Of a DNA stretch of 6,880 bases, positions 1-6,095 are shown in pieces; position 1 is the first letter of the stretch, and each line of letters starts with the position of its first letter. The position numbers were made by a program, and so were the translations under genes. The stretch lies in NCBI GenBank assembly GCA_937942935.1, contig CALDGT010001096.1:1-6880 (forward strand). Direction: 5' to 3'. This DNA is from an uncultured Chloroflexota bacterium (GTDB taxonomy: Bacteria; Chloroflexota; Anaerolineae; Aggregatilineales; Phototrophicaceae). The notes below the pieces were generated by a model, which worked only from the letters and a program-made list of their open reading frames with translations, was not told the DNA's origin and made no database searches.

Positions 1-631
1 CTTTTGCGACCTCTGTGGGATACCCCACAGGGATGAGGACATACGCCCGTTCATTGTGAGGGCGATTGAGAATATCGCCTAAAAATGCCATTGGACTAGG
101 CGTATGTGTGAGGGTAGCCAAACCTGCCAAATGTAAACTTGCCAGCAACATGCCCACCGCAATCCCGACCGATTCAGTAACATAATAATGCTTATAAATG
201 GATTCTTCACCTGTGGCGGAGTCTTTGTGTATCCCATGCGATTGTGCAAACACGATAATCAGATAGGGAGCATCTTCAATATGCGGTTTCATCCAATCTG
301 TGCCAAGTGGTTGTAATGCCTCTAACCATTCTTGTTTCATACGCCGTTGATAATTTTCGCGTTCTTCGGCTTCAGCGGCGACACGAATTTTTTTCTTGAT
401 GTCTGCATTACTCACCACAGCAAATGTCCACGGTTGTTGATTTGCGCCAGATGGAGCGCTATTAGCAGTGGCAATCGCATTGCGAATGAGTTCAAATGGG
501 ACAGGCTTGGTATCAAAGTCGCGCACAGTTCGCCGTGTAGCCATACGCTCCAAAAACTCACGCGAGCGTTGCAATTGTTCCTCTGGGGGTAAATGCTGAA
601 ATTTTAAGGTTTTGAATCTAGGTTCAGACAT
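1..631 (-). CDS. Nitroreductase family protein, iodotyrosine deiodinase-like (3' end missing)
   Basis: Probable FMN-dependent oxidoreductase of the nitroreductase fold; 210 residues are visible and the C-terminus lies beyond the left edge. The N-terminal FMN-phosphate motif RRTVRDF is at residues 33-39, followed by SGANQQPW at 61-68, which typically contacts the flavin. The later stretch GLATLTHTPSP (170-180), followed by an NRPHNE segment and PVGYP (201-205), resembles the iodotyrosine deiodinase-like branch more than NfsB-type enzymes. Probably only some 15-25 residues are missing. The substrate cannot be told from sequence; bacterial members of this branch reduce various aromatic or halogenated compounds. 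The start is well supported: GGAGG lies 9 nt upstream (641-645), inside the last codons of the rhomboid gene, and the ATG shares one base with the rhomboid TAA stop, so the two are probably translationally coupled. Confidence 0.9.
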   Translation of the reverse strand, partial: MSEPRFKTLKFQHLPPEEQLQRSREFLERMATRRTVRDFDTKPVPFELIRNAIATANSAPSGANQQPWTFAVVSNADIKKKIRVAAEAEERENYQRRMKQEWLEALQPLGTDWMKPHIEDAPYLIIVFAQSHGIHKDSATGEESIYKHYYVTESVGIAVGMLLASLHLAGLATLTHTPSPMAFLGDILNRPHNERAYVLIPVGYPTEVAK

Positions 632-1509
632 TATCGAAATCCTCCACGCGCAAAAAATGTGCCAATAATAATGATTGCCATCAATCCGCTACCATATAAA
701 ATGAGGTTGGTATAATGCGCTTTTAGCGGATTCATATCTACAGCATTAAATTTATTCGGTTCTGAGACATCTCTTTCGAGCAAAAAGTTAGGGCTGATGA
801 GCCATGCAACAATTAGCCCACCCAATAACCCACCCAAATGCCCCCAATTATCAATAGAGGCGGCACCCGGATTCAAGTTAAATGTGCTAACAATACCCAC
901 TGCAAAATTCAGACCACCCCAAATCACCAATTGGCGTAATTGTTGTTTGGCGGTCTCGCCAAATAATTTGCGATGCCGATACCAAAAGATATATTGCGCC
1001 CCAAAAACAGCAAAAACCGCGCCAGATGCCCCAACCGATGGGACAAGAGGTGGATTGAGCAACACACTCAACACAGACCCTGCTAATCCACCTAAAATAT
1101 AAACGATAGCAAAGCGGATGTGTCCAAAGAAACGCTCAACTGTTGAACCAATAAAATACAGGGAGAGCATATTGAAAATGATGTGTTCCAAGCTCCCATG
1201 CAAAAACATGGATGTCACGAGCCGATGAAATTGCCCGCCTTGCAACACTTCACGATGATTATTTGCACCCCATACATACAAATCATAGGCTTGTTGAGGG
1301 CTTAGGATATAAAACACGAGGATATAAATAGCAACATTCACCCCAATTAACCCATAGGTCACATAGGGCTTCACCACGCGAATATGTAACATCCCACGTT
1401 GACGTGGTTGTGTTTGGGATGGTTGTATGACGGGCGGAGGCGCTTCTAGGGGATGTGGGCGCTTAGGTGTTGGGGCGGGTGGTTGGTCATTAGTGGGTTG
1501 GTCAAACAT
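631..1509 (-). CDS. Rhomboid family intramembrane serine protease
   Basis: Membrane-embedded serine protease that cuts substrates within or next to transmembrane helices. With the start chosen here it has 292 residues: a proline-rich cytosolic head (about 1-45), a first membrane segment at about 50-69, the rhomboid core, and an extra C-terminal hydrophobic helix at about 268-287. The catalytic residues are visible: Ser162 in GASG (160-163), His224 in WGHLGG, and the helix-2 pair His109 and Asn113 in HIIFN. All expected active-site positions are present, so it should be active; its substrate is unknown. Start choice: ATG at 1509 has GAGAG 8 nt upstream (1518-1522). An in-frame ATG at 1524 and a TTG at 1527 would add 5 or 6 residues but have no visible SD. 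First gene of a two-gene unit with the downstream nitroreductase; divergent from the FmdB-type gene. Confidence 0.95.
   Translation of the reverse strand: MFDQPTNDQPPAPTPKRPHPLEAPPPVIQPSQTQPRQRGMLHIRVVKPYVTYGLIGVNVAIYILVFYILSPQQAYDLYVWGANNHREVLQGGQFHRLVTSMFLHGSLEHIIFNMLSLYFIGSTVERFFGHIRFAIVYILGGLAGSVLSVLLNPPLVPSVGASGAVFAVFGAQYIFWYRHRKLFGETAKQQLRQLVIWGGLNFAVGIVSTFNLNPGAASIDNWGHLGGLLGGLIVAWLISPNFLLERDVSEPNKFNAVDMNPLKAHYTNLILYGSGLMAIIIIGTFFARGGFR
641..645 (-). promoter_or_regulatory. Ribosome binding site of the nitroreductase, inside the rhomboid gene
   Basis: GGAGG on the minus strand, 9 nt before the nitroreductase ATG. It is encoded by the Arg-Gly-Gly codons near the end of the rhomboid gene. 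Together with the TAATG stop/start overlap it fixes the nitroreductase start and suggests termination-reinitiation. Confidence 0.8.
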
Positions 1510-1624
1510 AGATAAATCTCTCATCAATACAATTCTAATTTTGGTATGCTATTATGAGGTTGAACGCCTGAATTTGGCGCAAAACATCCATTAAACCATA
1601 CCATAGATGAGGGATAATCACCAA
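1510..1624. promoter_or_regulatory. Divergent intergenic region between rhomboid and FmdB-type genes
   Basis: This stretch of about 115 bp must hold the promoters of both divergent genes. On the minus strand CATAAT (complement of 1551-1556) is a possible -10 box for the rhomboid unit, but no -35 box at 16-18 bp could be found. On the plus strand no convincing promoter was found; TTGGCG at 1574-1579 is a weak -35 candidate. GGTATG (1543-1548) and CATACC (1597-1602) form a short widely spaced inverted pair of doubtful meaning. Confidence 0.35.
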
Positions 1625-2002
1625 ATGCCCAATTATGACTATAAATGCCAATCGTGCGGAAATCGCTTTTCGTTATTTTATAAAACCTATGCCGATTATG
1701 ATTCTGCCACCAAAATATGCCCAAATTGCGGGAGTGAACAATTATCGCGCCTCATCACACGGGTAGCGATTCAACAACCCACTCGTGATTATGGCAAAAT
1801 GAATTCCAACGAGATGCTCTCGGTATTGCAATCGGGCAATTCACGCCAAGTTGGGGAAATGTTCAACCAAATTGGCGGGGCAGACCCGCGTTTGGGCGCG
1901 GAATATCACGAGACAACCCAACGTCTACTCAAAGGCGATTCTGTAGAAAAAGTGGAGCGCGACTTGCAAAATAATGTGCCTAAGACTGATTCAGCGTCTT
2001 AA
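1625..2002 (+). CDS. FmdB family zinc-ribbon protein
   Basis: Small zinc-ribbon protein of 125 residues of the FmdB (putative regulatory protein) family. The diagnostic start MPNYDYKC is followed by two knuckles, C8-x2-C11 and C32-x2-C35, which should bind one zinc ion. The C-terminal part (about 45-125) is longer than in the shortest members, polar and rich in Gln, Asn and Asp, with no recognised motif. The molecular role of the family is poorly known; it was named from an operon for formamide/amide metabolism, and regulation was only proposed. Start choice: the family almost always begins MPxYxYxC, so ATG 1625 is preferred over the in-frame ATG at 1607; GAGGG at 1609-1613 lies 11 nt upstream. 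Single gene, divergent from the rhomboid unit; its last 23 bp overlap the end of the opposing small gene. Confidence 0.93.
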   Translation: MPNYDYKCQSCGNRFSLFYKTYADYDSATKICPNCGSEQLSRLITRVAIQQPTRDYGKMNSNEMLSVLQSGNSRQVGEMFNQIGGADPRLGAEYHETTQRLLKGDSVEKVERDLQNNVPKTDSAS

Positions 2003-2270
2003 TCGCCTGCATCAAAAACATCTGGCAACAGGTATCTATATGATAATTAAAGTCTAGTTGTTCTGTCTCGGCATTATATACCCCATCTACGCGGACTTTG
2101 GCGGGTTGGTCGTGCGATGGACAGCGCAAATCGCCCAAGCGGGTTTGCAAAAATTGGATAATTTGCGCTTTGGTATGGTCGAGCATTTGCCCCAATTCAA
2201 ATTCATCGAATAATGGGCTATCGGCAGTTTGGGAGTCATCTAGGGCGATATTAAAGTCAATTTGAATCAT
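1980..2270 (-). CDS. Small conserved-looking CPxH/CC protein of unknown function
   Basis: Uncharacterised protein of 96 residues; no family name can be given with confidence. Visible features are an acidic N-terminus (about 10-33), CPSH at 50-53, an alternating strand-like segment VRVDGVYN (59-66) and DTCCQMFL with adjacent cysteines at 81-82. The order C-P-x-H then CC, separated by predicted strands, suggests a small alpha/beta domain with a possible Cys/His metal or redox site; this is inference. It is clearly a gene rather than a shadow: AAGGA lies 9 nt before the ATG (2280-2284), and the ATG overlaps the tmk stop as ATGA, so it is likely translated together with thymidylate kinase. Its last 23 bp overlap the convergent FmdB-type gene. 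Confidence 0.8.
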   Translation of the reverse strand: MIQIDFNIALDDSQTADSPLFDEFELGQMLDHTKAQIIQFLQTRLGDLRCPSHDQPAKVRVDGVYNAETEQLDFNYHIDTCCQMFLMQAIKTLNQS

Positions 2271-2995
2271 GATAAATTATCCTTACGGGGTGATTTTTTC
2301 TTCATCGGCGCAGTTTTTTGTTTGGATGATGATTTTGGCGCACGCGGAGGTTCTGATGGTTGGGTGGGCAAATTGAGATAGGGTACAAGCGCGGTGCGAA
2401 TCCGCAATTGGACAACATCAGGGGTTGCATCAGCATCAATCACGATAAAACGGTCAGGTTGGGCTAAAATTAGGTCTTTATAACCCGCATATACCCGTTC
2501 ATGAAAAGGCATTTCCATATCATCTAAACGGTTATATTCATCACCGAATAGGGTCGCTTTAGCACGCCGTTCTAATGCCTTGCGCGGAGATATATCTAAG
2601 AAGAGGGTGACATCGGGCAACAATCCACCTGTGGCAAATGTGATGATATGCCGTAACGATTCTAAATTCAGTCCATGTCCATATCCCTGATAGGCATAGG
2701 TGGAATCTATAAAACGGTCACAGATGACCACCCCACCCGATTCTAAATAGGGGGTAATGACTTCACCAACCAATTGCGCCCGCGATGCACAGAATAGCAA
2801 TAATTCGGCGCGGGGGTGCATATCTTCGCCTTCTTTGTTATCGAGCAAAATTTTACGCACTTGGTCGCCGATAGCTGTGCCACCCGGTTCGCGTGTGGTA
2901 AGGACACGATGCCCATTTTGGCGCAAGTAGTCAGTGAGTTGTACAATTTGCGTGGTCTTACCACTGCCATCCATACCTTCAAATGTGATGAACAT
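2267..2995 (-). CDS. tmk: Thymidylate kinase (dTMP kinase)
   Basis: Cytosolic enzyme that phosphorylates dTMP to dTDP with ATP, an essential step in dTTP supply. The product has 242 residues. The P-loop GMDGSGKTT is at 7-15, the REPGG segment at 35-39, and the DRF motif at 93-95 is followed by DSTYAYQG (97-104), which belongs to the dTMP-binding site. A lid-like segment with several arginines spans about 143-158. The catalytic body ends near residue 208; after it comes an unusual Pro/Ser/Lys-rich basic tail of about 30 residues that most relatives lack. Start choice: ATG 2995 gives the usual MFITFEG start. An in-frame TTG at 3013 would add six residues and has no better SD; a weak GGGA lies 12 nt before the ATG. 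Downstream gene overlaps by ATGA. Confidence 0.96.
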   Translation of the reverse strand: MFITFEGMDGSGKTTQIVQLTDYLRQNGHRVLTTREPGGTAIGDQVRKILLDNKEGEDMHPRAELLLFCASRAQLVGEVITPYLESGGVVICDRFIDSTYAYQGYGHGLNLESLRHIITFATGGLLPDVTLFLDISPRKALERRAKATLFGDEYNRLDDMEMPFHERVYAGYKDLILAQPDRFIVIDADATPDVVQLRIRTALVPYLNLPTQPSEPPRAPKSSSKQKTAPMKKKSPRKDNLS

Positions 2996-3054
2996 AAGCT
3001 GGTTTATTCCCAATCTTCAATTCTTAAATCTTTAATTCGGCTAAATTCACAAAT

Positions 3055-3082
3055 ATTATGAGTGACAAGAATGAGGCATCAA
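3055..3082 (-). promoter_or_regulatory. Candidate promoter of tmk
   Basis: Minus-strand TTGATG (complement of 3077-3082) and CATAAT (complement of 3055-3060) are separated by 16 bp. They match the sigma-70 consensus at 4 of 6 and 5 of 6 positions. The -10 box lies 59 bp before the tmk start. Inference from pattern only. Confidence 0.4.
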
Positions 3083-3128
3083 GCAAATATTTCATTCAAA
3101 TGACTCGTATTCCTCACAAGGCAGTTGG

Positions 3129-3155
3129 GGCGGACGCTCAATCGGAGCATCCGCC
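3129..3155 (-). terminator. Hairpin after the R3H ATPase gene, putative terminator without U-tract
   Basis: An 11-bp stem with a 5-nt loop starts 16 bp after the ATPase stop codon. On the plus strand position 3135 against 3149 is a C/A mismatch, but in minus-strand RNA the same pair is G-U, so the stem is complete only in the transcript of the ATPase operon. No run of U follows it (the next bases are CCCAACTGCC), so it is not a classical intrinsic terminator; it may be a U-less terminator or an mRNA 3'-end stabiliser. Confidence 0.5.
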
Positions 3156-3171
3156 AAACTACCCTATTTTG

Positions 3172-4854
3172 TTATTCTGGTTCTTGCCGAAAAATGCGGA
3201 TATAGCGCAATGGCTCATCACCAACACTTTTCGATACCAATTGCGCTTTGCGTATCATCTGATGTTGTAACCGTCTGATAGACGCATCTTGTGGCAACAA
3301 GTCAATGAATGCCAGCCCTGCACGCACTTGCATAATGCCAAGTTCTGCCTCGCGCAGGGCTTCAGCGAAAGGGTCTAAGGTATCGGCTTCGAGTTTGAAC
3401 ACATCAATCAGAAAATTTTCCATCTGGCTGACGGTATTCGCCCGTAATACATAAATAGACATGCCCCTACGCTCTGCATCCACAATCAATTTTGGACGGC
3501 GACGATAATAATTTTTCATCGTCACCACCGCATCTGCCGCGTGCAAATCATCTGTTACCAGCAACGGCACATGCAAGCGTTTGGCGGCTTGTTGTAGACG
3601 GTCACGCGCAATCCCAAACACATATACTTTAAGGGTTTGAAGTGGTGTGACATCGGGTGGACGTTGAACAGGCACTTCATCCAAAATGGGTGTTAAGGGG
3701 GTTGGGCGGGTGGTGGTTGGACGGGTGGCATAACCATTGCTAGGTGTACCCATTGTCGCATTACCATTTCCGTTATTCCGTTCACGCTTGGGTTGTGGTT
3801 TACCGCGTGGTTGTTCATCTCCATTCCGTTCATTACTGATGGGGCGGAGCATTTCAGGCGTAATCATTTCAATATGAATTTGCCCATCAGCATCACGAGT
3901 GCGTAATTCGACAGGCAAAACACGCCCACGCAAGATACCATCTACCGAATCGGATACACTGGTATGCACTATCATGCGGTCACGGGTTTGAATTTCGACC
4001 AACACATCAAATGTAGGTGGCGCACGCCGTTCTAACACCGTTTTTTGTGTGCCTCTGCGCCGAGCTTCGTCATCGGATAATGTTACCGATTCAATCCCGC
4101 CAATCAAATCGGATAATGTCGGGTTCAGCATCAAATTTTCGAGCGCATTCCCATGTGCTGTGCCGACCAATTGCACCCCGCGTTCCGCAATCGTGCGGGC
4201 GGCGGCGGCTTCGAGTTCGCGCCCAATTTCATCTATGACGATAACCTCTGGGTTATGATTTTCGACTGCTTCAATCATCACCTCATGTTGACGGTCTGGC
4301 GAATTCACTTGCATCCGCCGCGATTTTCCGACTGCGGGGTGAGGCACATCGCCATCGCCACCGATTTCATTAGATGTATCTACAATCACAACCCGTTTGC
4401 CATTTGCCAAAACACGCGCCGTCTCACGGAGCATAGTGGTTTTACCGACACCGGGCGGACCTAATAACAAAATACTTTGTCCAGATTGGATTAAATCTTC
4501 GATGATGTCAATGGTGCCATACACCGCACGACCAACCCGACAAGTTAACCCGACCACCGCCCCGCGCCGATTGCGAATTGCAGAAATACGATGTAGGGTG
4601 CGTTCCATCCCTGCCCGATTATCGGCATCAAAACTGCCGATGTTATCTACAATAGCATCTAAATCTTCACGGGTGACTTCTTGTTCAACTAAAACGACCT
4701 CTCCCTCTACATAACGTGCAGTCGGAAAGCGTCCCAAATCTAATACAATCTCTAGCAGACGGTCTGTATTGCCGATTTTGTCCAATTCAACATTGATATA
4801 ATCGGGCAGAACGCGCTTGAGCTTATCTATATCATCCGTTATTCGTCTCTCCAT
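3172..4854 (-). CDS. SpoIIIAA/Ycf45-type AAA ATPase with C-terminal R3H domain
   Basis: Predicted cytosolic ATPase of 560 residues that probably binds single-stranded nucleic acid; its cellular role is not established. Order of parts: N-terminal helical region (1-105), P-loop ATPase (about 106-315), low-complexity linker rich in Asn, Gly, Pro, Thr and Arg (about 340-405), a further alpha/beta domain (about 406-485), and an R3H domain at the end (about 500-556). Walker A GPPGVGKTT is at 132-140, Walker B VIVIDE ends in D208-E209, GTAHGN (231-236) may act as a sensor segment, and the R3H signature is R527-x3-H531. The ATPase part resembles SpoIIIAA and plastid/cyanobacterial Ycf45. Start: ATG 4854 with AAGGA only 4 nt upstream. 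It overlaps the preceding GNAT-like gene by 16 bp, so the two are almost certainly co-transcribed. Confidence 0.9.
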   Translation of the reverse strand: MERRITDDIDKLKRVLPDYINVELDKIGNTDRLLEIVLDLGRFPTARYVEGEVVLVEQEVTREDLDAIVDNIGSFDADNRAGMERTLHRISAIRNRRGAVVGLTCRVGRAVYGTIDIIEDLIQSGQSILLLGPPGVGKTTMLRETARVLANGKRVVIVDTSNEIGGDGDVPHPAVGKSRRMQVNSPDRQHEVMIEAVENHNPEVIVIDEIGRELEAAAARTIAERGVQLVGTAHGNALENLMLNPTLSDLIGGIESVTLSDDEARRRGTQKTVLERRAPPTFDVLVEIQTRDRMIVHTSVSDSVDGILRGRVLPVELRTRDADGQIHIEMITPEMLRPISNERNGDEQPRGKPQPKRERNNGNGNATMGTPSNGYATRPTTTRPTPLTPILDEVPVQRPPDVTPLQTLKVYVFGIARDRLQQAAKRLHVPLLVTDDLHAADAVVTMKNYYRRRPKLIVDAERRGMSIYVLRANTVSQMENFLIDVFKLEADTLDPFAEALREAELGIMQVRAGLAFIDLLPQDASIRRLQHQMIRKAQLVSKSVGDEPLRYIRIFRQEPE

Positions 4855-5864
4855 ACGTTCCTTGATGTGCTATATTGATAAAATTCCTCCGCCTGAAGCT
4901 GAGGTTGACTGATTTTTACAGGGTCTAAAAATGCTTTGAGCGCATAGTGCATCCCAAAAGCAAGGCGATGTTGTTTGTTACGGATGGTGATATGACGCAC
5001 CATCACCGCTTGGGTATTTCCGGTGGGTTCAAAGCCCATACGCGAGAGGGCGTAATCCATCCATTCTTGATAGCGTCGCACACGGATAAACACGTTGTGA
5101 CGTTCCGATTTTGGCAGGCGTTGTAAAAGTGCCTCAAATAAGGCGATGACTTCTTCGCTTGTCACCTCTTCTGGATTGATGAAGGGGACGATATGCACGC
5201 CATATTTGCCACTAGAAACCACAAAATAGGCTTCTACACGATTGTCCTTTTTATAAATCCATCGTTGGGAATCCTCCGGTGTACAGGGGACAGATTGCAT
5301 TAGGCTTGGGAGTGTGCGCCCCAACAGCGCATGAACAGAAAGCATATCGGCGTCGGTGGCTTCATATAAGGTCAACGGGCTTGGCGTGGTAGGAATCGGC
5401 GCAGGCGGTCTTTGCCAAATTTGTTGACGAGTATATAACGAAAAACCACTCGTCCGCATGGTCTCGAATAATGGTGAAAGAACATCTACTTCTGCAATGA
5501 GCATATGTGCATCATACCGACCCGCTTCGGCAACCATCGCATCTAAAATGGCTAACCATAAGCTATCGTCTGTCTCTTGCTCTAGTGTTGGCGCAATAAA
5601 GACAATATGCGCGTTGCTGTTATCCGATTTCATCCGAAACTGCCCCACCACCTGTTGACGGTCAGAGCGTGCGATAAGGGTATGTGTCCCGCCGAGTGGA
5701 CGGAGGACATTGCTCGAAAGCAATACACCCATAAGGTCATGTTTATCACGCACACAATCTGCAACACTGTCAAGCAAAATCGCTTTATCCATAATGCGAT
5801 AAAGCATGGGCAAATCTACTAATGTCGCAGGGCGAATTTCTGTCTCTCTGTTCAACATAACCAT
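4839..5864 (-). CDS. Tandem GNAT-like acyltransferase, possibly degenerate
   Basis: Predicted cytosolic protein of 341 residues that looks like two GNAT (N-acetyltransferase) folds in tandem. The first spans about 9-151, opening with IRPATLVDLPML and closing with FETMRTSGFSLY. The second spans about 164-292, opening with LTLYEATDADML and closing with ALSRMGFEPTG. These opening and closing patterns are typical of the fold. However, the R/QxxGxG/A acetyl-CoA loop is not visible in either half, so activity is uncertain and one or both halves may be structural or bind another ligand. A basic C-terminal tail follows (about 296-341). Start: ATG 5864 has GGGAG 6 nt upstream (5871-5875). An in-frame ATG at 5891 has no SD and lies upstream of the expected transcription start. 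First gene of the unit with the R3H ATPase. Confidence 0.7.
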   Translation of the reverse strand: MVMLNRETEIRPATLVDLPMLYRIMDKAILLDSVADCVRDKHDLMGVLLSSNVLRPLGGTHTLIARSDRQQVVGQFRMKSDNSNAHIVFIAPTLEQETDDSLWLAILDAMVAEAGRYDAHMLIAEVDVLSPLFETMRTSGFSLYTRQQIWQRPPAPIPTTPSPLTLYEATDADMLSVHALLGRTLPSLMQSVPCTPEDSQRWIYKKDNRVEAYFVVSSGKYGVHIVPFINPEEVTSEEVIALFEALLQRLPKSERHNVFIRVRRYQEWMDYALSRMGFEPTGNTQAVMVRHITIRNKQHRLAFGMHYALKAFLDPVKISQPQLQAEEFYQYSTSRNVWRDE

Positions 5865-5881
5865 CAATTTCTCCCATGCAC

Positions 5882-5911
5882 ATTCTAACATTTGTTTGGT
5901 CTACTTGACAA
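5882..5911 (-). promoter_or_regulatory. Candidate promoter of the GNAT/ATPase operon
   Basis: Minus-strand TTGTCA (complement of 5906-5911) and TAGAAT (complement of 5882-5887) are separated by 18 bp; each matches the sigma-70 consensus at 5 of 6 positions. A TG one base upstream of the -10 box makes it an extended -10. Transcription should begin near 5875, giving a leader of only about 12 nt that opens almost directly with the GGGAG ribosome binding site. Confidence 0.55.
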
Positions 5912-5978
5912 CCACCATACGAAAAATTCTTATTATTTGCCTCTCACAAATTAAAACCCCCAAACTCCCAAAAAAGAT

Positions 5979-6008
5979 TTGCATATCAACCCATTTTTGC
6001 GATATAGT
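5979..6008 (+). promoter_or_regulatory. Weak candidate promoter for the Roadblock unit
   Basis: TTGCAT (5979-5984) and TATAGT (6003-6008) are 18 bp apart, matching the consensus at 3 of 6 and 5 of 6. The -10 box overlaps the first of the two GATATAG direct repeats. A competing candidate is TATAAG at 6075-6080, which lacks a -35 box but has the palindrome at the -35 position. Confidence 0.25.
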
Positions 6009-6039
6009 ACAGACAATCATGGTATTATTGATAGAGACA

Positions 6040-6060
6040 TCCTGTATCATAGATATAGGA
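6040..6060. promoter_or_regulatory. 21-bp imperfect palindrome, candidate operator
   Basis: Arms TCCTGTATC (6040-6048) and GATATAGGA (6052-6060) around ATA match at 8 of 9 positions. The right arm, extended to GATATAGGACA, recurs as GATATAGTACA at 6001-6011 (10 of 11 identical). The dyad lies 43 bp before the Roadblock start codon and covers the -35 position expected for TATAAG at 6075-6080, as an activator site might. The regulator is unknown. Confidence 0.4.
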
Positions 6061-6090
6061 CATTTTTAATTCATTATAAGATTGCGGAAT

Positions 6091-6095
6091 AGGAG
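6091..6095 (+). promoter_or_regulatory. Ribosome binding site that fixes the TTG start of the Roadblock gene
   Basis: A perfect AGGAG lies 7 nt before TTG 6103. An ATG at 6096 touches this SD and opens only a four-codon frame (stop at 6108-6110), so it cannot be the start of the gene. There is no other in-frame start before the conserved domain. Confidence 0.8.

Larger units (their letters stand above)
2996..3171. other. Intergenic gap between R3H ATPase and tmk
   Basis: This gap of about 176 bp separates two minus-strand genes. It contains a strong hairpin just after the ATPase gene (3129-3155) and a candidate promoter (3055-3082) before tmk. That arrangement suggests tmk is a separate transcription unit rather than the tail of the ATPase operon. 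Open frames on the plus strand here run into the ATPase gene antisense and show no SD or recognisable motif. Confidence 0.5.

Noticed and set aside
797..1102. Plus-strand open frame of 101 codons
   Set aside because: Antisense to the rhomboid catalytic core; no SD and no recognisable domain.
1981..2001. Inverted repeat TAAGAC/GTCTTA at the convergent gene ends as a bidirectional terminator
   Set aside because: Only 6 bp with a 9-nt loop, no T-run on either side, and it lies within both coding sequences.
3058..3270. Plus-strand open frame of 70 codons between tmk and the ATPase gene
   Set aside because: No SD, no recognisable motif, and its second half lies antisense to the conserved R3H end of the ATPase gene.
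4017..4714. Several plus-strand open frames of 69-105 codons
   Set aside because: All lie antisense to the well-conserved ATPase domain and have arginine/serine-rich, motif-free translations typical of shadow frames.
5806..6069. Plus-strand open frame of 87 codons crossing the divergent control region
   Set aside because: It starts within the GNAT-like gene, crosses the promoter region, and has no SD or family resemblance.
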